Positions 46,693 to 54,337 of a stretch of 64,000 nt of DNA are shown here, in pieces. The stretch is from Flavobacterium hydrocarbonoxydans (GTDB lineage Bacteria; Bacteroidota; Bacteroidia; Flavobacteriales; Flavobacteriaceae), in NCBI RefSeq assembly GCF_009789235.1, contig NZ_WSTB01000002.1, positions 496,001 to 560,000 on the forward strand, read 5' to 3'. The notes under the pieces are model-generated. The model was not told where the DNA came from. It worked only from the letters and a program-made list of their open reading frames with translations, and did not search any database. The stretch's first letter is position 1. Each line of letters begins with the position of its first letter. The position numbers were made by a program, and so were the translations under genes.

Positions 46693-46937
46693 TTATTTAT
46701 AAACCAACCAATTATGTATGGCAAAATAGCTTCTAAAATTTTAGTATAAGAATTTGAAAAGTAATCTGTGTAAGATGAAACAAAACCATTTACAATTTTT
46801 TGAGGGGTAATACTCTCTTTGGTTTTCTCAAAACTCAGTACTAATTTATGATAATTGATTTCCTTTTGAACTTTCAGAATTTCAAGTTCTCTGTCAATTT
46901 CGGCGTATGATGAATATTTTTTAGGTTCCATAATCAT
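46677..46937 (-). CDS. Small protein, DUF6327-like
   Basis: An 86-residue protein with YSSYAEIDRELEILKVQKEI at the N-terminus, an amphipathic middle and a hydrophobic stretch ILEAILPYIIGWFINKK at the C-terminus, which could bind the membrane. It resembles small flavobacterial proteins annotated DUF6327. The start may be at 46937 or at the second ATG (46931, MEPKKYSS). It overlaps the stop of the holin-like gene by one base and belongs to a three-gene cassette with that gene and the YtxH gene. Confidence 0.75.
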   Translation of the reverse strand: MIMEPKKYSSYAEIDRELEILKVQKEINYHKLVLSFEKTKESITPQKIVNGFVSSYTDYFSNSYTKILEAILPYIIGWFINKKRGD

Positions 46938-47287
46938 TAATCATTAAAAAATATTTCTGAAAATTTCTCTAAAATCGGACCTTCCACTACCTTATCTTTT
47001 ATCATCGAAATCAAAATAGTAGCGACCAAATAGATCCCTCCTACTGCCAGGAATCCTAAAGTATAACTTCCAAATAAATTACTTAAAGCAAAACCCAAAG
47101 CAATTGATCCGAAAAGTAAAACCATTAAAAAACATAACAGAATCAAGGTAAACTTCAAAATTAAAGTAGTCGATTTCATGGCCACCTTAAAACCCCAAAG
47201 CTTATAATACGCCATGTGGCTTTTGAAATACACATTAGCCTGATCCTGAATATTTTCGGTATGTTCTTTTAATTCTTCAAAAGCCAT
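46937..47287 (-). CDS. Membrane protein, holin-X/phage-holin-family-like
   Basis: The 116-residue protein has a soluble helical N-terminus (FEELKEHTENIQDQANVYFK), two strong membrane helices (about 44-66 and 74-96) and a short C-terminal tail. This is the pattern of the putative holin-X (PF07332) or DUF-type envelope proteins that often sit beside YtxH genes in Bacteroidetes. The family name does not mean phage origin, and no phage genes are near. Together with its two neighbours it probably belongs to an envelope-stress cassette, which is inference from gene order in relatives. Confidence 0.8.
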   Translation of the reverse strand: MAFEELKEHTENIQDQANVYFKSHMAYYKLWGFKVAMKSTTLILKFTLILLCFLMVLLFGSIALGFALSNLFGSYTLGFLAVGGIYLVATILISMIKDKVVEGPILEKFSEIFFND

Positions 47288-47429
47288 AATATAATTTTAA
47301 ATTAAAAAAATAAGCACAAAGCACAATTTCAAATAGTTGTATTTTGTATTACTTAAAAGTAAGTAAAATAATCAGAAATACCACTACTAAAATAAAGTGA
47401 ACTTTGTGCTTACAATAAATTGCAGAAAT

Positions 47430-47756
47430 CTACTTTTGAAGTTTAGCGTTATGCGCTTTTAAATCAGCCAATTTCGATTCTAGAAAAGTAATAACTTCTT
47501 CAGTTTTATAACTCATGTTCGAAAGTAACTCCCCATAAGTACCATCCAGATTTTCCTTTGCGCTGGTAAATTTTTCACGAAGAACTTCAGAACTAGCACT
47601 TAAACTGTCTTTAAGATTACCACCTACATCGTCTAAACCTTCTTTAAGTTTAGCTCTGGTTTTTGACCCTTTATCTGGAGCAAACAAAATTCCTATTGCT
47701 GCTCCTACTGCCGCACCTGCTAAAATTGCAGCTACTGTATTTGAATTTCTAGACAT
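47430..47756 (-). CDS. YtxH domain protein
   Basis: A 108-residue protein with the YtxH signature: a short Ser-rich start, a glycine/alanine-rich membrane helix (AAILAGAAVGAAIGILFAP, about residues 9-27) followed by DKGSKTRAKLKEG and an amphipathic coil to the C-terminus. YtxH proteins are small membrane-anchored proteins often induced by general stress; their role is unclear. It leads the three-gene cassette read toward 46677, with 142 bases before the next gene. Confidence 0.88.
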   Translation of the reverse strand: MSRNSNTVAAILAGAAVGAAIGILFAPDKGSKTRAKLKEGLDDVGGNLKDSLSASSEVLREKFTSAKENLDGTYGELLSNMSYKTEEVITFLESKLADLKAHNAKLQK

Positions 47757-48282
47757 AATTATAAAATTTTATGATTATTAAAGATACTTAATATTTGAAT
47801 TATAAAATATTGATTAAAAGATATTTACAAAAAATTAATATACATAAGCAGCTGCTTAATGTTTACCACTTTTCATATTTATAAAATTACCATCAAGAGT
47901 TACTTTATTGTATTTTGTAATTTGATGTGTTTGAAATTGCAATCTGTGTAAATAAAATTGATTGTGTAAAAATAATAGTTTTCATAATTGATAAATTTCA
48001 AAATCAAAATTTGAAAATTATGAAGTCAACCTGAAAGCTACTTTTATATAAGTAGTATCAAAAATGAATCACAATCAAAAATTAGAAAACATTTTTAGAA
48101 TTTAGCTTTAAAACCAAAAATTTCTCAGTTTAAAATTTTACAGAAAACTCCGTTTAGTATCAGGAGCCAAAATTTCAATTTATAGAAAATTTCAACTTAC
48201 TTATTGTAATTACATAAAAGTAGAAACTTTCACTACATTTTAGTGTTAACAAGCCGTTAAACAGGGTTAAAAAAAGCAAAAT

Positions 48283-48713
48283 TTAAAATAAAGCCTTCTA
48301 TTAAATGAATTTTAAAAAGATGATTTATGAGGTAGAAGAATTAAAAAAATGCTTTAAAACTAATTTATGAGAGCCTTTTTTAAAATATAAAATCTATTAA
48401 AAATTAAATAGTAATAGATTTTTTAAATAATAATAAAAAAATAAAAATATTATAATTACAATAGTTTTAAATTATACTTTAAAATTTTGAGTATTTTTAA
48501 AAAATTGGAATGAAACAATCAAGGTTATAAACAAAACATTGTTAACAACTGTAAATACTCGCTAAAATGGAGCCTAAAATTAAAATAAAGCTTCATTTTT
48601 AATTATTTTTATAAAAAGGATAAAAGATATAGAAGAAGTGAAATATAGCTTTAAAATCAATTTATGAAAGTCATTTTTAAAATATAATATCTATTAAAAT
48701 TTAATTTTTAATA
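48283..48713. repeat. Pair of diverged direct repeats in the intergenic gap
   Basis: Copy 1 (about 48283-48418) and copy 2 (about 48580-48713) align over their whole length, including the ending atctattaaaa ... taataga. The low complexity of the region reduces confidence, but the order of shared words is colinear. Confidence 0.55.
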
Positions 48714-48732
48714 GAAAAAATTAATAATAAAA

Positions 48733-48756
48733 AAAAGCGCTTATAAAAGCGCTTTT
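48733..48756 (-). terminator. Terminator after glnS
   Basis: A perfect ten-pair stem (aaaagcgctt / aagcgctttt) with a four-base loop, followed by a T run on the minus strand. Confidence 0.85.
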
Positions 48757-48773
48757 AATAGATTATAATGATA

Positions 48774-50891
48774 TTACTTATTTATCATTTCTGATAAAAT
48801 TTCGATTTCTCTCTCCGAAGCATTTTTGGGAGGATTTGAATTTAATTTTAAAATTTCTTCTTCAAACTGATTTCTGAAAGTTTGATTTTCTAAATCACGT
48901 AAATTCAAAAGTGCTTTTGAACGAACAAAAGAGGATTCACTTCTCAAAGACATATTGTATAATTTTTTGATTTCCTCTTCTTCAAAATCCGAAGATTTCA
49001 AACCAGAATATTTCAAAATAAATTGAGCAAACAACAATGAACTTTTATTATTGTTGATGTTTTTCTTTAATGAATTCTGTAATAAAGAAAAACTTGAAAC
49101 ATTTTTGATGCTCTCCCCTATTGCGTTTTCTATTGCAAGACGTTCCGGTTTAGTTTCAACTTTAAAATATTTATTAATATCTTTTAAAGAATTATTGATA
49201 CTATTTTCTTCTTTTTTTCCCTTTTCTTCCCAGGCATCTTTTAGTCCAACAGTCTTGTTAAACACTAATTTTGAAGCAGTTGAGTCTTTATCAACAGTAA
49301 AATAACCCAAACGCTGAAACTGAAATTTATCTTCATTTTGAGCCGTTGCTAAACTTGGTTCAACAAATCCTTTTACAATTTCTAACGAATTTGGATTTAC
49401 AAAATCTAAGAAATTTTTCTCTTTATAACTGTCCGGAGCTTCATCTGTAAACAAACGATCGTATAAACGAACTTCTGCTTCTACAGCATGTGCGATAGAA
49501 ACCCAATGCAAGGTTCCAGACACTTTTCTTTGGCTTGCTTCTGTACCGCTTCCGCTTAAAGAATCGGTATCATACGTTACATGAATTTCGGTAATATTAC
49601 CTTCAGAATCTTTTATAACAGATTCTCCTTTAATGATATACGCATTTTTAAGACGTACTTCTTTTCCTAAAGTCAAACGGAAAAACTTCGCTGGAGCTTC
49701 TTCTAAAAAGTCTTCTCTTTCGATGTATAATTCACGTGAAAATGGTACTTTTCTGAAACCTGCAGTCTCATCTTCCTGGTTATTTTCGGCTTCCAGCCAC
49801 TCTTCTTTTCCTTCAGGATAATTCGTAATTACCAATTTTACCGGATCTAAAACTGCCATTACACGAGGTGCAATTTTGTTCAAATCTTCGCGAATACAAA
49901 ACTCTAAAACCGATACATTGATCAAATTATCACGTTTTGCAATTCCGATAGTATTGGCAAAATTACGTAACGAAGCAGCAGTATAACCACGTCTTCTTAA
50001 CCCGGAAATAGTTGACATTCTTGGATCATCCCAACCGTTAACATGCTTTTCCTTAACGAGTTGCTGTAATTTTCTTTTACTAACAACCGTATGTGATAAG
50101 TTACGTCTTGCAAATTCTCTTTGTTTTGGACGCAACTGATTTTCATCTATAATCTGATCTAAAAACCAATCGTATAATTCACGGTGAGGCAAAAATTCCA
50201 GTGTACAAAACGAGTGTGAAATTCCTTCTAAATAATCACTTTGTCCATGTGCCCAATCGTACATTGGATAAATCTTCCAATCATCTCCGGTTCTGTGGTG
50301 ATGTCTGTGTAAAATTCTGTACATGATAGGATCACGCATCAACATATTGGTTGATTTCATGTCTATTTTGGCACGTAAAATATGAGTACCAGCCTCAAAT
50401 TCACCGTTTTTCATTCTTTCGAATAACTCTAAATTTTCTTCAACAGAACGATTTCTGTACGGACTATCAGTTCCTACAGTTGACGGAGTTCCTTTTTGAA
50501 TGGCCATATCTTCAGAAGACTGACTGTCAACATAAGCTTTATCTTTTTTAATTAATAAAACAGCCCAATCGTATAATTGCTGAAAATAATCAGAGGCATA
50601 ACGTTCTTCAGACCAGGTATAACCCAACCATTCTACATCTTTTTTAATCGCATCAACAAATTCCTGCTCTTCTTTTTCAGGATTTGTATCATCAAAACGT
50701 AAATTTACAGGAGACTGATAATCAATACCTAAACCAAAATTTAACGCAATAGAACTTGCATGACCAATGTGTAAATAACCATTTGGTTCTGGTGGAAAAC
50801 GAAAATGAAGTTTGTTATTTGGTAAACCTGATTTTAAATCTTCTTCTATGATTTGTTCAATAAAATTGAGTGATTTCTCTTCTGATGCCAT
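48774..50891 (-). CDS. glnS: Glutamine--tRNA ligase with C-terminal extension
   Basis: GlnRS charges tRNA-Gln directly. The 705-residue protein has the class I HIGH motif in PPEPNGYLHIGHA (residues about 32-44), the GlnRS-specific DDTNPEKE, the KMSKS-type loop VVSKRKLQQLV near 270 and the two-lobed anticodon-binding beta barrel to about 555. Bacterial GlnRS usually ends near 555. The extra 145 residues are helical (YSGLKSSDFEEEEIKKLYNM; SSFVRSKALLNLRDLE) and take the place occupied by YqeY-like domains in some bacteria, but I cannot confirm that fold. A perfect -7 box (TATCTTTG, 50918-50911) lies 19 bases upstream of the start. Confidence 0.93.
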   Translation of the reverse strand: MASEEKSLNFIEQIIEEDLKSGLPNNKLHFRFPPEPNGYLHIGHASSIALNFGLGIDYQSPVNLRFDDTNPEKEEQEFVDAIKKDVEWLGYTWSEERYASDYFQQLYDWAVLLIKKDKAYVDSQSSEDMAIQKGTPSTVGTDSPYRNRSVEENLELFERMKNGEFEAGTHILRAKIDMKSTNMLMRDPIMYRILHRHHHRTGDDWKIYPMYDWAHGQSDYLEGISHSFCTLEFLPHRELYDWFLDQIIDENQLRPKQREFARRNLSHTVVSKRKLQQLVKEKHVNGWDDPRMSTISGLRRRGYTAASLRNFANTIGIAKRDNLINVSVLEFCIREDLNKIAPRVMAVLDPVKLVITNYPEGKEEWLEAENNQEDETAGFRKVPFSRELYIEREDFLEEAPAKFFRLTLGKEVRLKNAYIIKGESVIKDSEGNITEIHVTYDTDSLSGSGTEASQRKVSGTLHWVSIAHAVEAEVRLYDRLFTDEAPDSYKEKNFLDFVNPNSLEIVKGFVEPSLATAQNEDKFQFQRLGYFTVDKDSTASKLVFNKTVGLKDAWEEKGKKEENSINNSLKDINKYFKVETKPERLAIENAIGESIKNVSSFSLLQNSLKKNINNNKSSLLFAQFILKYSGLKSSDFEEEEIKKLYNMSLRSESSFVRSKALLNLRDLENQTFRNQFEEEILKLNSNPPKNASEREIEILSEMINK

Positions 50892-50910
50892 TATTTTATA
50901 GTAATTTTAG

Positions 50911-50918
50911 CAAAGATA
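50911..50918 (-). promoter_or_regulatory. -7 promoter box of glnS
   Basis: TATCTTTG on the minus strand matches the -7 consensus. No clear TTG lies at the right distance upstream. Confidence 0.5.
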
Positions 50919-50933
50919 AAAAAAAGGTTTCAG

Positions 50934-50989
50934 GTTTCAGGTTTAAAGTTACTTAACTGGCATTAAACCTGAAACTTTAAACCTGAAAC
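50934..50989. repeat. 17-base inverted repeat between glnS and the toxin-antitoxin pair
   Basis: Arms 50934-50950 and 50973-50989 are exact inverted copies (gtttcaggtttaaagtt), with extra partial copies of caggttt and aacctgaaac beside them. It lies between two divergent genes, so it is not an ordinary terminator; it is probably a dispersed intergenic repeat or an operator. Confidence 0.7.
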
Positions 50990-51025
50990 AAAATTATTAG
51001 TATTTTTGTATAAATATTAAAAGTT

Positions 51026-51241
51026 ATGAGACAATTAACTGTTACAATTCCAGACGACTTTTACGAAACTTTTGTTAGTTTTTTCAAACATATTCCTGAT
51101 GTTTCTATTGATGAAAACACAGCGAACGAAATTCCGTTATGGCAGCAAGAAATGGTTTTAGAGCGTATGAAAAATGCTAAACCTGAGGATTATATTAGCT
51201 GGGAAGATTTTGAAAAAGAAATGGATAAAAAATGGCTGTAA
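51026..51241 (+). CDS. Antitoxin-like protein of a type II toxin-antitoxin pair
   Basis: The 71-residue protein starts with a short strand-helix (RQLTVTIPDDFYETFVSFFK) and ends with an acidic, aromatic tail (NAKPEDYISWEDFEKEMDKK), the typical layout of small antitoxins in which a flexible C-terminus wraps the toxin. Its last ten bases overlap the ParE-like gene. A perfect -7 box (TATTTTTG, 51001-51008) lies upstream. I recognise the arrangement more than the exact family. Confidence 0.8.
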   Translation: MRQLTVTIPDDFYETFVSFFKHIPDVSIDENTANEIPLWQQEMVLERMKNAKPEDYISWEDFEKEMDKKWL

Positions 51242-51540
51242 ATAAATTTAAAATTGAAATACTTACACGAGCAAAACTTGAAGTCAATGAAGCAGCACAA
51301 TATTATGAATCTAAAAGTAAAGGATTAGGAAAACTTTTCTATTTAGAATTTAAAAGTTATCGCAAAACATTAGAAAGTATTCCTTTTTTCGAAGAAAAAT
51401 ATAATATTGTTAGAACATTACCTATAAAAAAATTCCCTTATACAATACATTTTACAGTTGATGAAACTGAAAAAATAGTTTCAATATTAGCTGTAACATC
51501 CAATTACCAAGATCCAAATACTACAAGAATAAAACTATAA
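51232..51540 (+). CDS. RelE/ParE-family toxin
   Basis: A 102-residue protein with the RelE/ParE pattern: FKIEILTRAKLEVNEAAQYY (strand, then helix), YLEFKSYRKTLESIP (second helix), VRTLPIKKFPYTIHFTVDE and ILAVTSNYQDP, the closing strands. ParE toxins act on gyrase and RelE toxins cut mRNA on ribosomes; the sequence does not tell which applies. It overlaps the antitoxin gene by ten bases and ends two bases before folB. Confidence 0.88.
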   Translation: MAVNKFKIEILTRAKLEVNEAAQYYESKSKGLGKLFYLEFKSYRKTLESIPFFEEKYNIVRTLPIKKFPYTIHFTVDETEKIVSILAVTSNYQDPNTTRIKL

Positions 51541-51542
51541 AA

Positions 51543-51902
51543 ATGGGAGTTATAAAATTAAAAAACATCAGAACTTTTTCGTACCATGGCTGTATGATTG
51601 AAGAAGGAAAAATTGGTTCTGATTACACAGTTGACTTAAAAATTAAAACCAATTTGCAACATTCTGCAGACACAGATAATCTTGTTGATACGGTTGATTA
51701 TGTACATTTGAACAGAATTGTTACTGAAGAAATGGCTATTCGATCACATTTATTAGAGCATGTTGCCAAAAGAATCAACAATCGTATATTGGCAGAAATA
51801 AAAACAGTCGAAAAAACTACAGTTTCAGTTTCAAAGATAAATCCTCCTATTGGTGGTGATGTTGAATCAGTTACTATAAAAATGAGCGAAGTTAGAAGAT
51901 AA
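51543..51902 (+). CDS. folB: Dihydroneopterin aldolase
   Basis: FolB cleaves 7,8-dihydroneopterin to 6-hydroxymethyl-dihydropterin and glycolaldehyde in folate synthesis. The 119-residue protein has the family motifs IKLKNIRTFSYHGCMIEEGK (residues 4-23), the DTDNLVDTVDYVHL segment, LLEHVAKRI with the conserved Glu, and VSVSKINPPIGGDVESV with the family KxxPP-like turn. It begins two bases after the toxin stop codon and has no promoter of its own that I can see, so it is likely transcribed with the toxin-antitoxin genes. Confidence 0.93.
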   Translation: MGVIKLKNIRTFSYHGCMIEEGKIGSDYTVDLKIKTNLQHSADTDNLVDTVDYVHLNRIVTEEMAIRSHLLEHVAKRINNRILAEIKTVEKTTVSVSKINPPIGGDVESVTIKMSEVRR

Positions 51903-51939
51903 TATTTTTTTAATTTTTAAAATAGTTTACATTAAACTT

Positions 51940-51968
51940 TTGAATTTTAAAGATTTTAGTTACTTTTG
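51940..51968 (+). promoter_or_regulatory. Promoter of tRNA-Cys
   Basis: TTG (51940-51942), 18 bases, TACTTTTG (51961-51968) is a full match to the Bacteroidetes consensus. The tRNA begins 17 bases further on. Confidence 0.8.
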
Positions 51969-51984
51969 CCGTCCGTTCAAGTAC

Positions 51985-52055
51985 GGCGTCGTGGCCGAGC
52001 GGCTAGGCTGGGCTCTGCAAAAGCTCCTACTCCGGTTCGAATCCGGACGATGCCT
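51985..52055 (+). tRNA. tRNA-Cys (GCA)
   Basis: A 71-base tRNA fold: the seven-pair acceptor stem GGCGTCG / CGATGCC (one G-U), a D arm around GGCCGAGCGGCTA, the anticodon loop CTGCAAA with anticodon GCA, and a T arm with GGTTCGAATCC. The discriminator base is T (U73), the identity element for cysteine. CCA is not encoded. The gene has its own promoter and terminator. Confidence 0.97.
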
Positions 52056-52060
52056 CTAAA

Positions 52061-52089
52061 AGAGATACAGAAATGTGTCTCTTTTTTTT
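52061..52089 (+). terminator. Terminator after tRNA-Cys
   Basis: A nine-pair stem with one wobble pair (agagataca / tgtgtctct), a GAAA loop and seven T residues, six bases after the tRNA. Confidence 0.85.
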
Positions 52090-52125
52090 ATGGCTAATTT
52101 TTAGAAAAAATTAAATAAATATCGT

Positions 52126-52152
52126 GTTCGAATCCGGACGATGTCTCTAAAA
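52126..52152 (+). repeat. Second copy of the tRNA-Cys 3' end (attachment-site-like)
   Basis: These 27 bases repeat positions 52035-52061 (T arm, acceptor strand and a few downstream bases) with a single C to T change at 52144. Direct repeats of a tRNA 3' end are the footprint of tRNA-targeting integrases. Only about 64 bases separate the copies and no integrase gene is present. Confidence 0.8.
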
Positions 52153-52198
52153 ACTTCAAAGTAAAATAATTTTTTTTTATCTGATTTTTCCTCAATCT

Positions 52199-52298
52199 TG
52201 TCATTCTGAGGAATGAAGAATCCCCGCAAGTAACTCTACAAAGATTGATAAACTTTATAAATAATTGTCGCGAAGATTCCTCCTTCATCGGAATGACA
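52199..52298. repeat. MITE-like imperfect inverted repeat
   Basis: Arms of about 30 bases (52199-52228 and 52269-52298) are imperfect inverted copies, beginning TGTCATTC and ending GAATGACA, around a 40-base centre. The element resembles dispersed palindromic repeats common in flavobacterial intergenic regions. A small minus-strand frame across it is a by-product. Confidence 0.75.
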
Positions 52299-52331
52299 AA
52301 CTAAGTGTTTAAACTAAATTAAAACATAAAA

Positions 52332-52354
52332 AAACCTCTCAAATTGAGAGGTTT
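52332..52354 (-). terminator. Terminator of the rnr operon
   Basis: The stem aaacctctc / gagaggttt with a five-base loop is followed on the minus strand by a T run, ten bases past the stop codon. Confidence 0.85.
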
Positions 52355-52363
52355 AAAATATAA

Positions 52364-52939
52364 TTATCTTATTATTTTTTCTAATTTTTTAAGTTCTGAT
52401 TTCATTCCAAAACCTTCAGTGTCAACTTTAGTTCCATAAAAATAAGCTACTCCGCAACCAAAACAAATCTTTGCAATTCCGGTTATTGAATCATTTTTTT
52501 TGAAAATAAAAATATCTCGATACATTGGTATACAACCAGAAAATGTCATTTGCATTGAATCTTTTTGAGTAAATATTTTTTCAACTTCTCTTTTCTTTTT
52601 TTTATTTAATTCTGTTTTTACAAAAGTATATTTAATTAAATCGGATTCGAAATTTGGTCTTGAAATTGAGTCTGGATAATATCCTGACAAAATCATACTT
52701 AATTTCTTCTGATCCTTAACAATTGTATCGCCTTTAAGAATATTTAAAAGAGAATTATCAGAAATTTTTAGATAGTAATGATCAATTTTATCAGCTATAA
52801 AAAAAGTTTTAAATTCATTTCTTTCTATCCTTACCACTTCATGAACATCATCTACAGCTTTCTCTTTTTTTTCAACAGTTTTATTAGAGTCTTTACAACT
52901 AATAAAAATCACAACTAAAAGAAGTAAAAGTCTTTTCAT
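52364..52939 (-). CDS. Lipoprotein of unknown function
   Basis: The 191-residue protein has a lipoprotein signal with lipobox FISC (Cys15) and a charged linker (KDSNKTVEKKEKAVDD). The mature part has two segments with cysteines, FSGCIPMYRDIFIFKK and ICFGCGVAYFYG, which suggests a redox-active or disulfide-stabilised fold, but I recognise no family. It is the last gene of the rnr-DUF2807-lysE run, ten bases after lysE, and ends at a good terminator. Confidence 0.78.
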   Translation of the reverse strand: MKRLLLLLVVIFISCKDSNKTVEKKEKAVDDVHEVVRIERNEFKTFFIADKIDHYYLKISDNSLLNILKGDTIVKDQKKLSMILSGYYPDSISRPNFESDLIKYTFVKTELNKKKKREVEKIFTQKDSMQMTFSGCIPMYRDIFIFKKNDSITGIAKICFGCGVAYFYGTKVDTEGFGMKSELKKLEKIIR

Positions 52940-52949
52940 ATACTAAATA

Positions 52950-53630
52950 TCAATGATTCTCAATATTCTCAAAAGCATTTTTTACCATTTCTTTTTCCTT
53001 AGGAAACCATCCCTGAATGATTAAAACAAAACCAAAAATCATCAAAACAATACTGATTACTTTTTTGATTTTAAGAATATTGTTTGGTGTCATTTTAGAT
53101 TTTAATTGTTTAGCTAATAGAATTTTAAGACAGTCTATAAGCAAATAAGTAATGATTACTGAAGTAAAAAAAGTAAACATTCTTGAGTTCTGCATATCTA
53201 ATTTTGGACCAACTGAAATGATAACTGCAATCCAAAAACCAAGTACTCCAATATTAATAACATTCAATAAAAAACCTTTTATAAACAAACTTCCATAGTT
53301 TCTTTTTATAATATCACGATCAATTTCTTCGTCATTGATTTTTTCTTCTTTTTTTAATTTTACAAAAGAAATAATTCCGTAAGCTAACATTATTATGCCA
53401 CCAAAAATAAAAAGTGCCGGTTTGTCTTTTAAACTCTGAATCAGTCTGTAACTTCCTAAATAAGCAATCGCTATAAAAAAAACATCACCTAGAACTACAC
53501 CAAGATCAAAGACTAAAGCGGCTCTGAATCCTTTTGTAATACTGGTTTCCAGTAATATAAAAAATACTGGACCTACCATAAAACTTAAAAAAAGTCCCCA
53601 TGGCAGTCCAGCCAAAATATCATTTATCAT
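52950..53630 (-). CDS. LysE/RhtB-family exporter
   Basis: A 226-residue inner-membrane protein with six predicted helices. The N-terminal signature GLFLSFMVGPVFFILLETSI (about residues 12-31) and GFRAALVFDLGVVLGDVFFI are typical of LysE translocators, which export amino acids or related small molecules. The charged loop (LKKEEKINDEEIDRDIIK, about 100-118) is in the expected place between helices 3 and 4. The substrate is unknown. It lies between the DUF2807 gene and a lipoprotein gene with gaps of 14 and 10 bases. Confidence 0.9.
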   Translation of the reverse strand: MINDILAGLPWGLFLSFMVGPVFFILLETSITKGFRAALVFDLGVVLGDVFFIAIAYLGSYRLIQSLKDKPALFIFGGIIMLAYGIISFVKLKKEEKINDEEIDRDIIKRNYGSLFIKGFLLNVINIGVLGFWIAVIISVGPKLDMQNSRMFTFFTSVIITYLLIDCLKILLAKQLKSKMTPNNILKIKKVISIVLMIFGFVLIIQGWFPKEKEMVKNAFENIENH

Positions 53631-53644
53631 TCAAATACAATTTG

Positions 53645-54319
53645 TTATTTTACTTCTTCAATTTTTCCTCCGAAAACTGTTTTTTGATTAATTTGTTTTG
53701 GTTTTCCGTAAATGTAAATAGAGCCTCCTGCGCTCACTTTTGCATCAACCAAGGTCGAAGCATTCACATCCGCTTTTCCGCCCGCAGAAACGCTTACTGT
53801 AGTTTGAGACGTATTTAATTTACTTGCATAAAGAAATCCTCCAGCTCCTAAACTGGCATCTACATTATCTGCTTCTCCATTTAGTGTAATTTCACCTCCT
53901 GAAACAGAACTTACTTTTAGTTTATCAACATCCAGTTTAACATTGATGGTAGCTCCTTCCTGTGCACTTACTTTAAAAGAAGTTGCTTTTATGGCTTCAG
54001 AACTTGAAACAGCTGCTCCCTCATTTACATCAATAAGTTCCAGTTTTTTATAGTATAATGTAATATCTAAATCATTTCCTGAAAGCAATTTTGGAAAAGG
54101 CATTCTTATTTTTAAAATTCCTTTCTTGTTTACTATTTCTACTTCTGATTCTCTTGCGCCTTTTATAATAATTTTATTTTCAGCTGATTCAACAAGTTTT
54201 ACATTTAATTTATCATACACTTTTACCGAATCAAATTCTCCTAAATCTTTAGTAACCTGAGCAAAAGACATTTGTGCAACTAACATTGCAACTCCTAAAA
54301 CTAACTTTTTCATGTTCAT
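53645..54319 (-). CDS. DUF2807 (head GIN domain) secreted protein
   Basis: The 224-residue protein has a signal peptide (to about residue 20, MSFAQ) and a single beta-helix-like DUF2807 domain with its regular strands: FDSVKVYDKLNVKLVESAEN, LELIDVNEGAAVSSSE, LKVSSVSGGEITLNG, VDASLGAGGFLYASKL and VSVSAGGKADVNAS. Members are common in Bacteroidetes, exported to the periplasm or surface, and have no established function. The start may be at 54319 or the next ATG at 54313. It follows rnr by 18 bases. Confidence 0.9.
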   Translation of the reverse strand: MNMKKLVLGVAMLVAQMSFAQVTKDLGEFDSVKVYDKLNVKLVESAENKIIIKGARESEVEIVNKKGILKIRMPFPKLLSGNDLDITLYYKKLELIDVNEGAAVSSSEAIKATSFKVSAQEGATINVKLDVDKLKVSSVSGGEITLNGEADNVDASLGAGGFLYASKLNTSQTTVSVSAGGKADVNASTLVDAKVSAGGSIYIYGKPKQINQKTVFGGKIEEVK

Positions 54320-54337
54320 AAAATTTTAAATTAGTAC

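Larger units (their letters stand above)
47757..48773. other. 1-kb AT-rich noncoding gap with a diverged duplication
   Basis: No frame in this stretch is supported as a gene. It holds two related segments of about 135 bases (about 48283-48418 and 48580-48713), sharing taaaataaagc, gctttaaaa, aatttatga and aaaatataa in the same order. The glnS terminator closes the right end and the YtxH promoter must lie at the left end. The rest is A/T-rich sequence without clear hairpins. Confidence 0.6.
51903..52363. other. tRNA-Cys intergenic region
   Basis: Between folB and the lipoprotein gene this stretch holds, in order, the tRNA promoter, tRNA-Cys, its terminator, the second tRNA 3' fragment, the MITE-like inverted repeat and the terminator of the minus-strand operon. 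No protein gene is supported here. Confidence 0.85.

Noticed and set aside
46937..47287. Prophage remnant because of a holin-like gene
   Set aside because: No other phage gene is near. Holin-X-like proteins in YtxH cassettes are ordinary chromosomal genes in Bacteroidetes.
49731..49740. TTCACGTGAA inside glnS as a seventh parS
   Set aside because: Only the inner ten bases match; four of the sixteen consensus positions differ, including the outer TGTT/AACA contacts.
52094..52288. 64-residue minus-strand frame after tRNA-Cys
   Set aside because: It runs through the tRNA 3' copy and the MITE-like palindrome; the translation shows no protein-like pattern.
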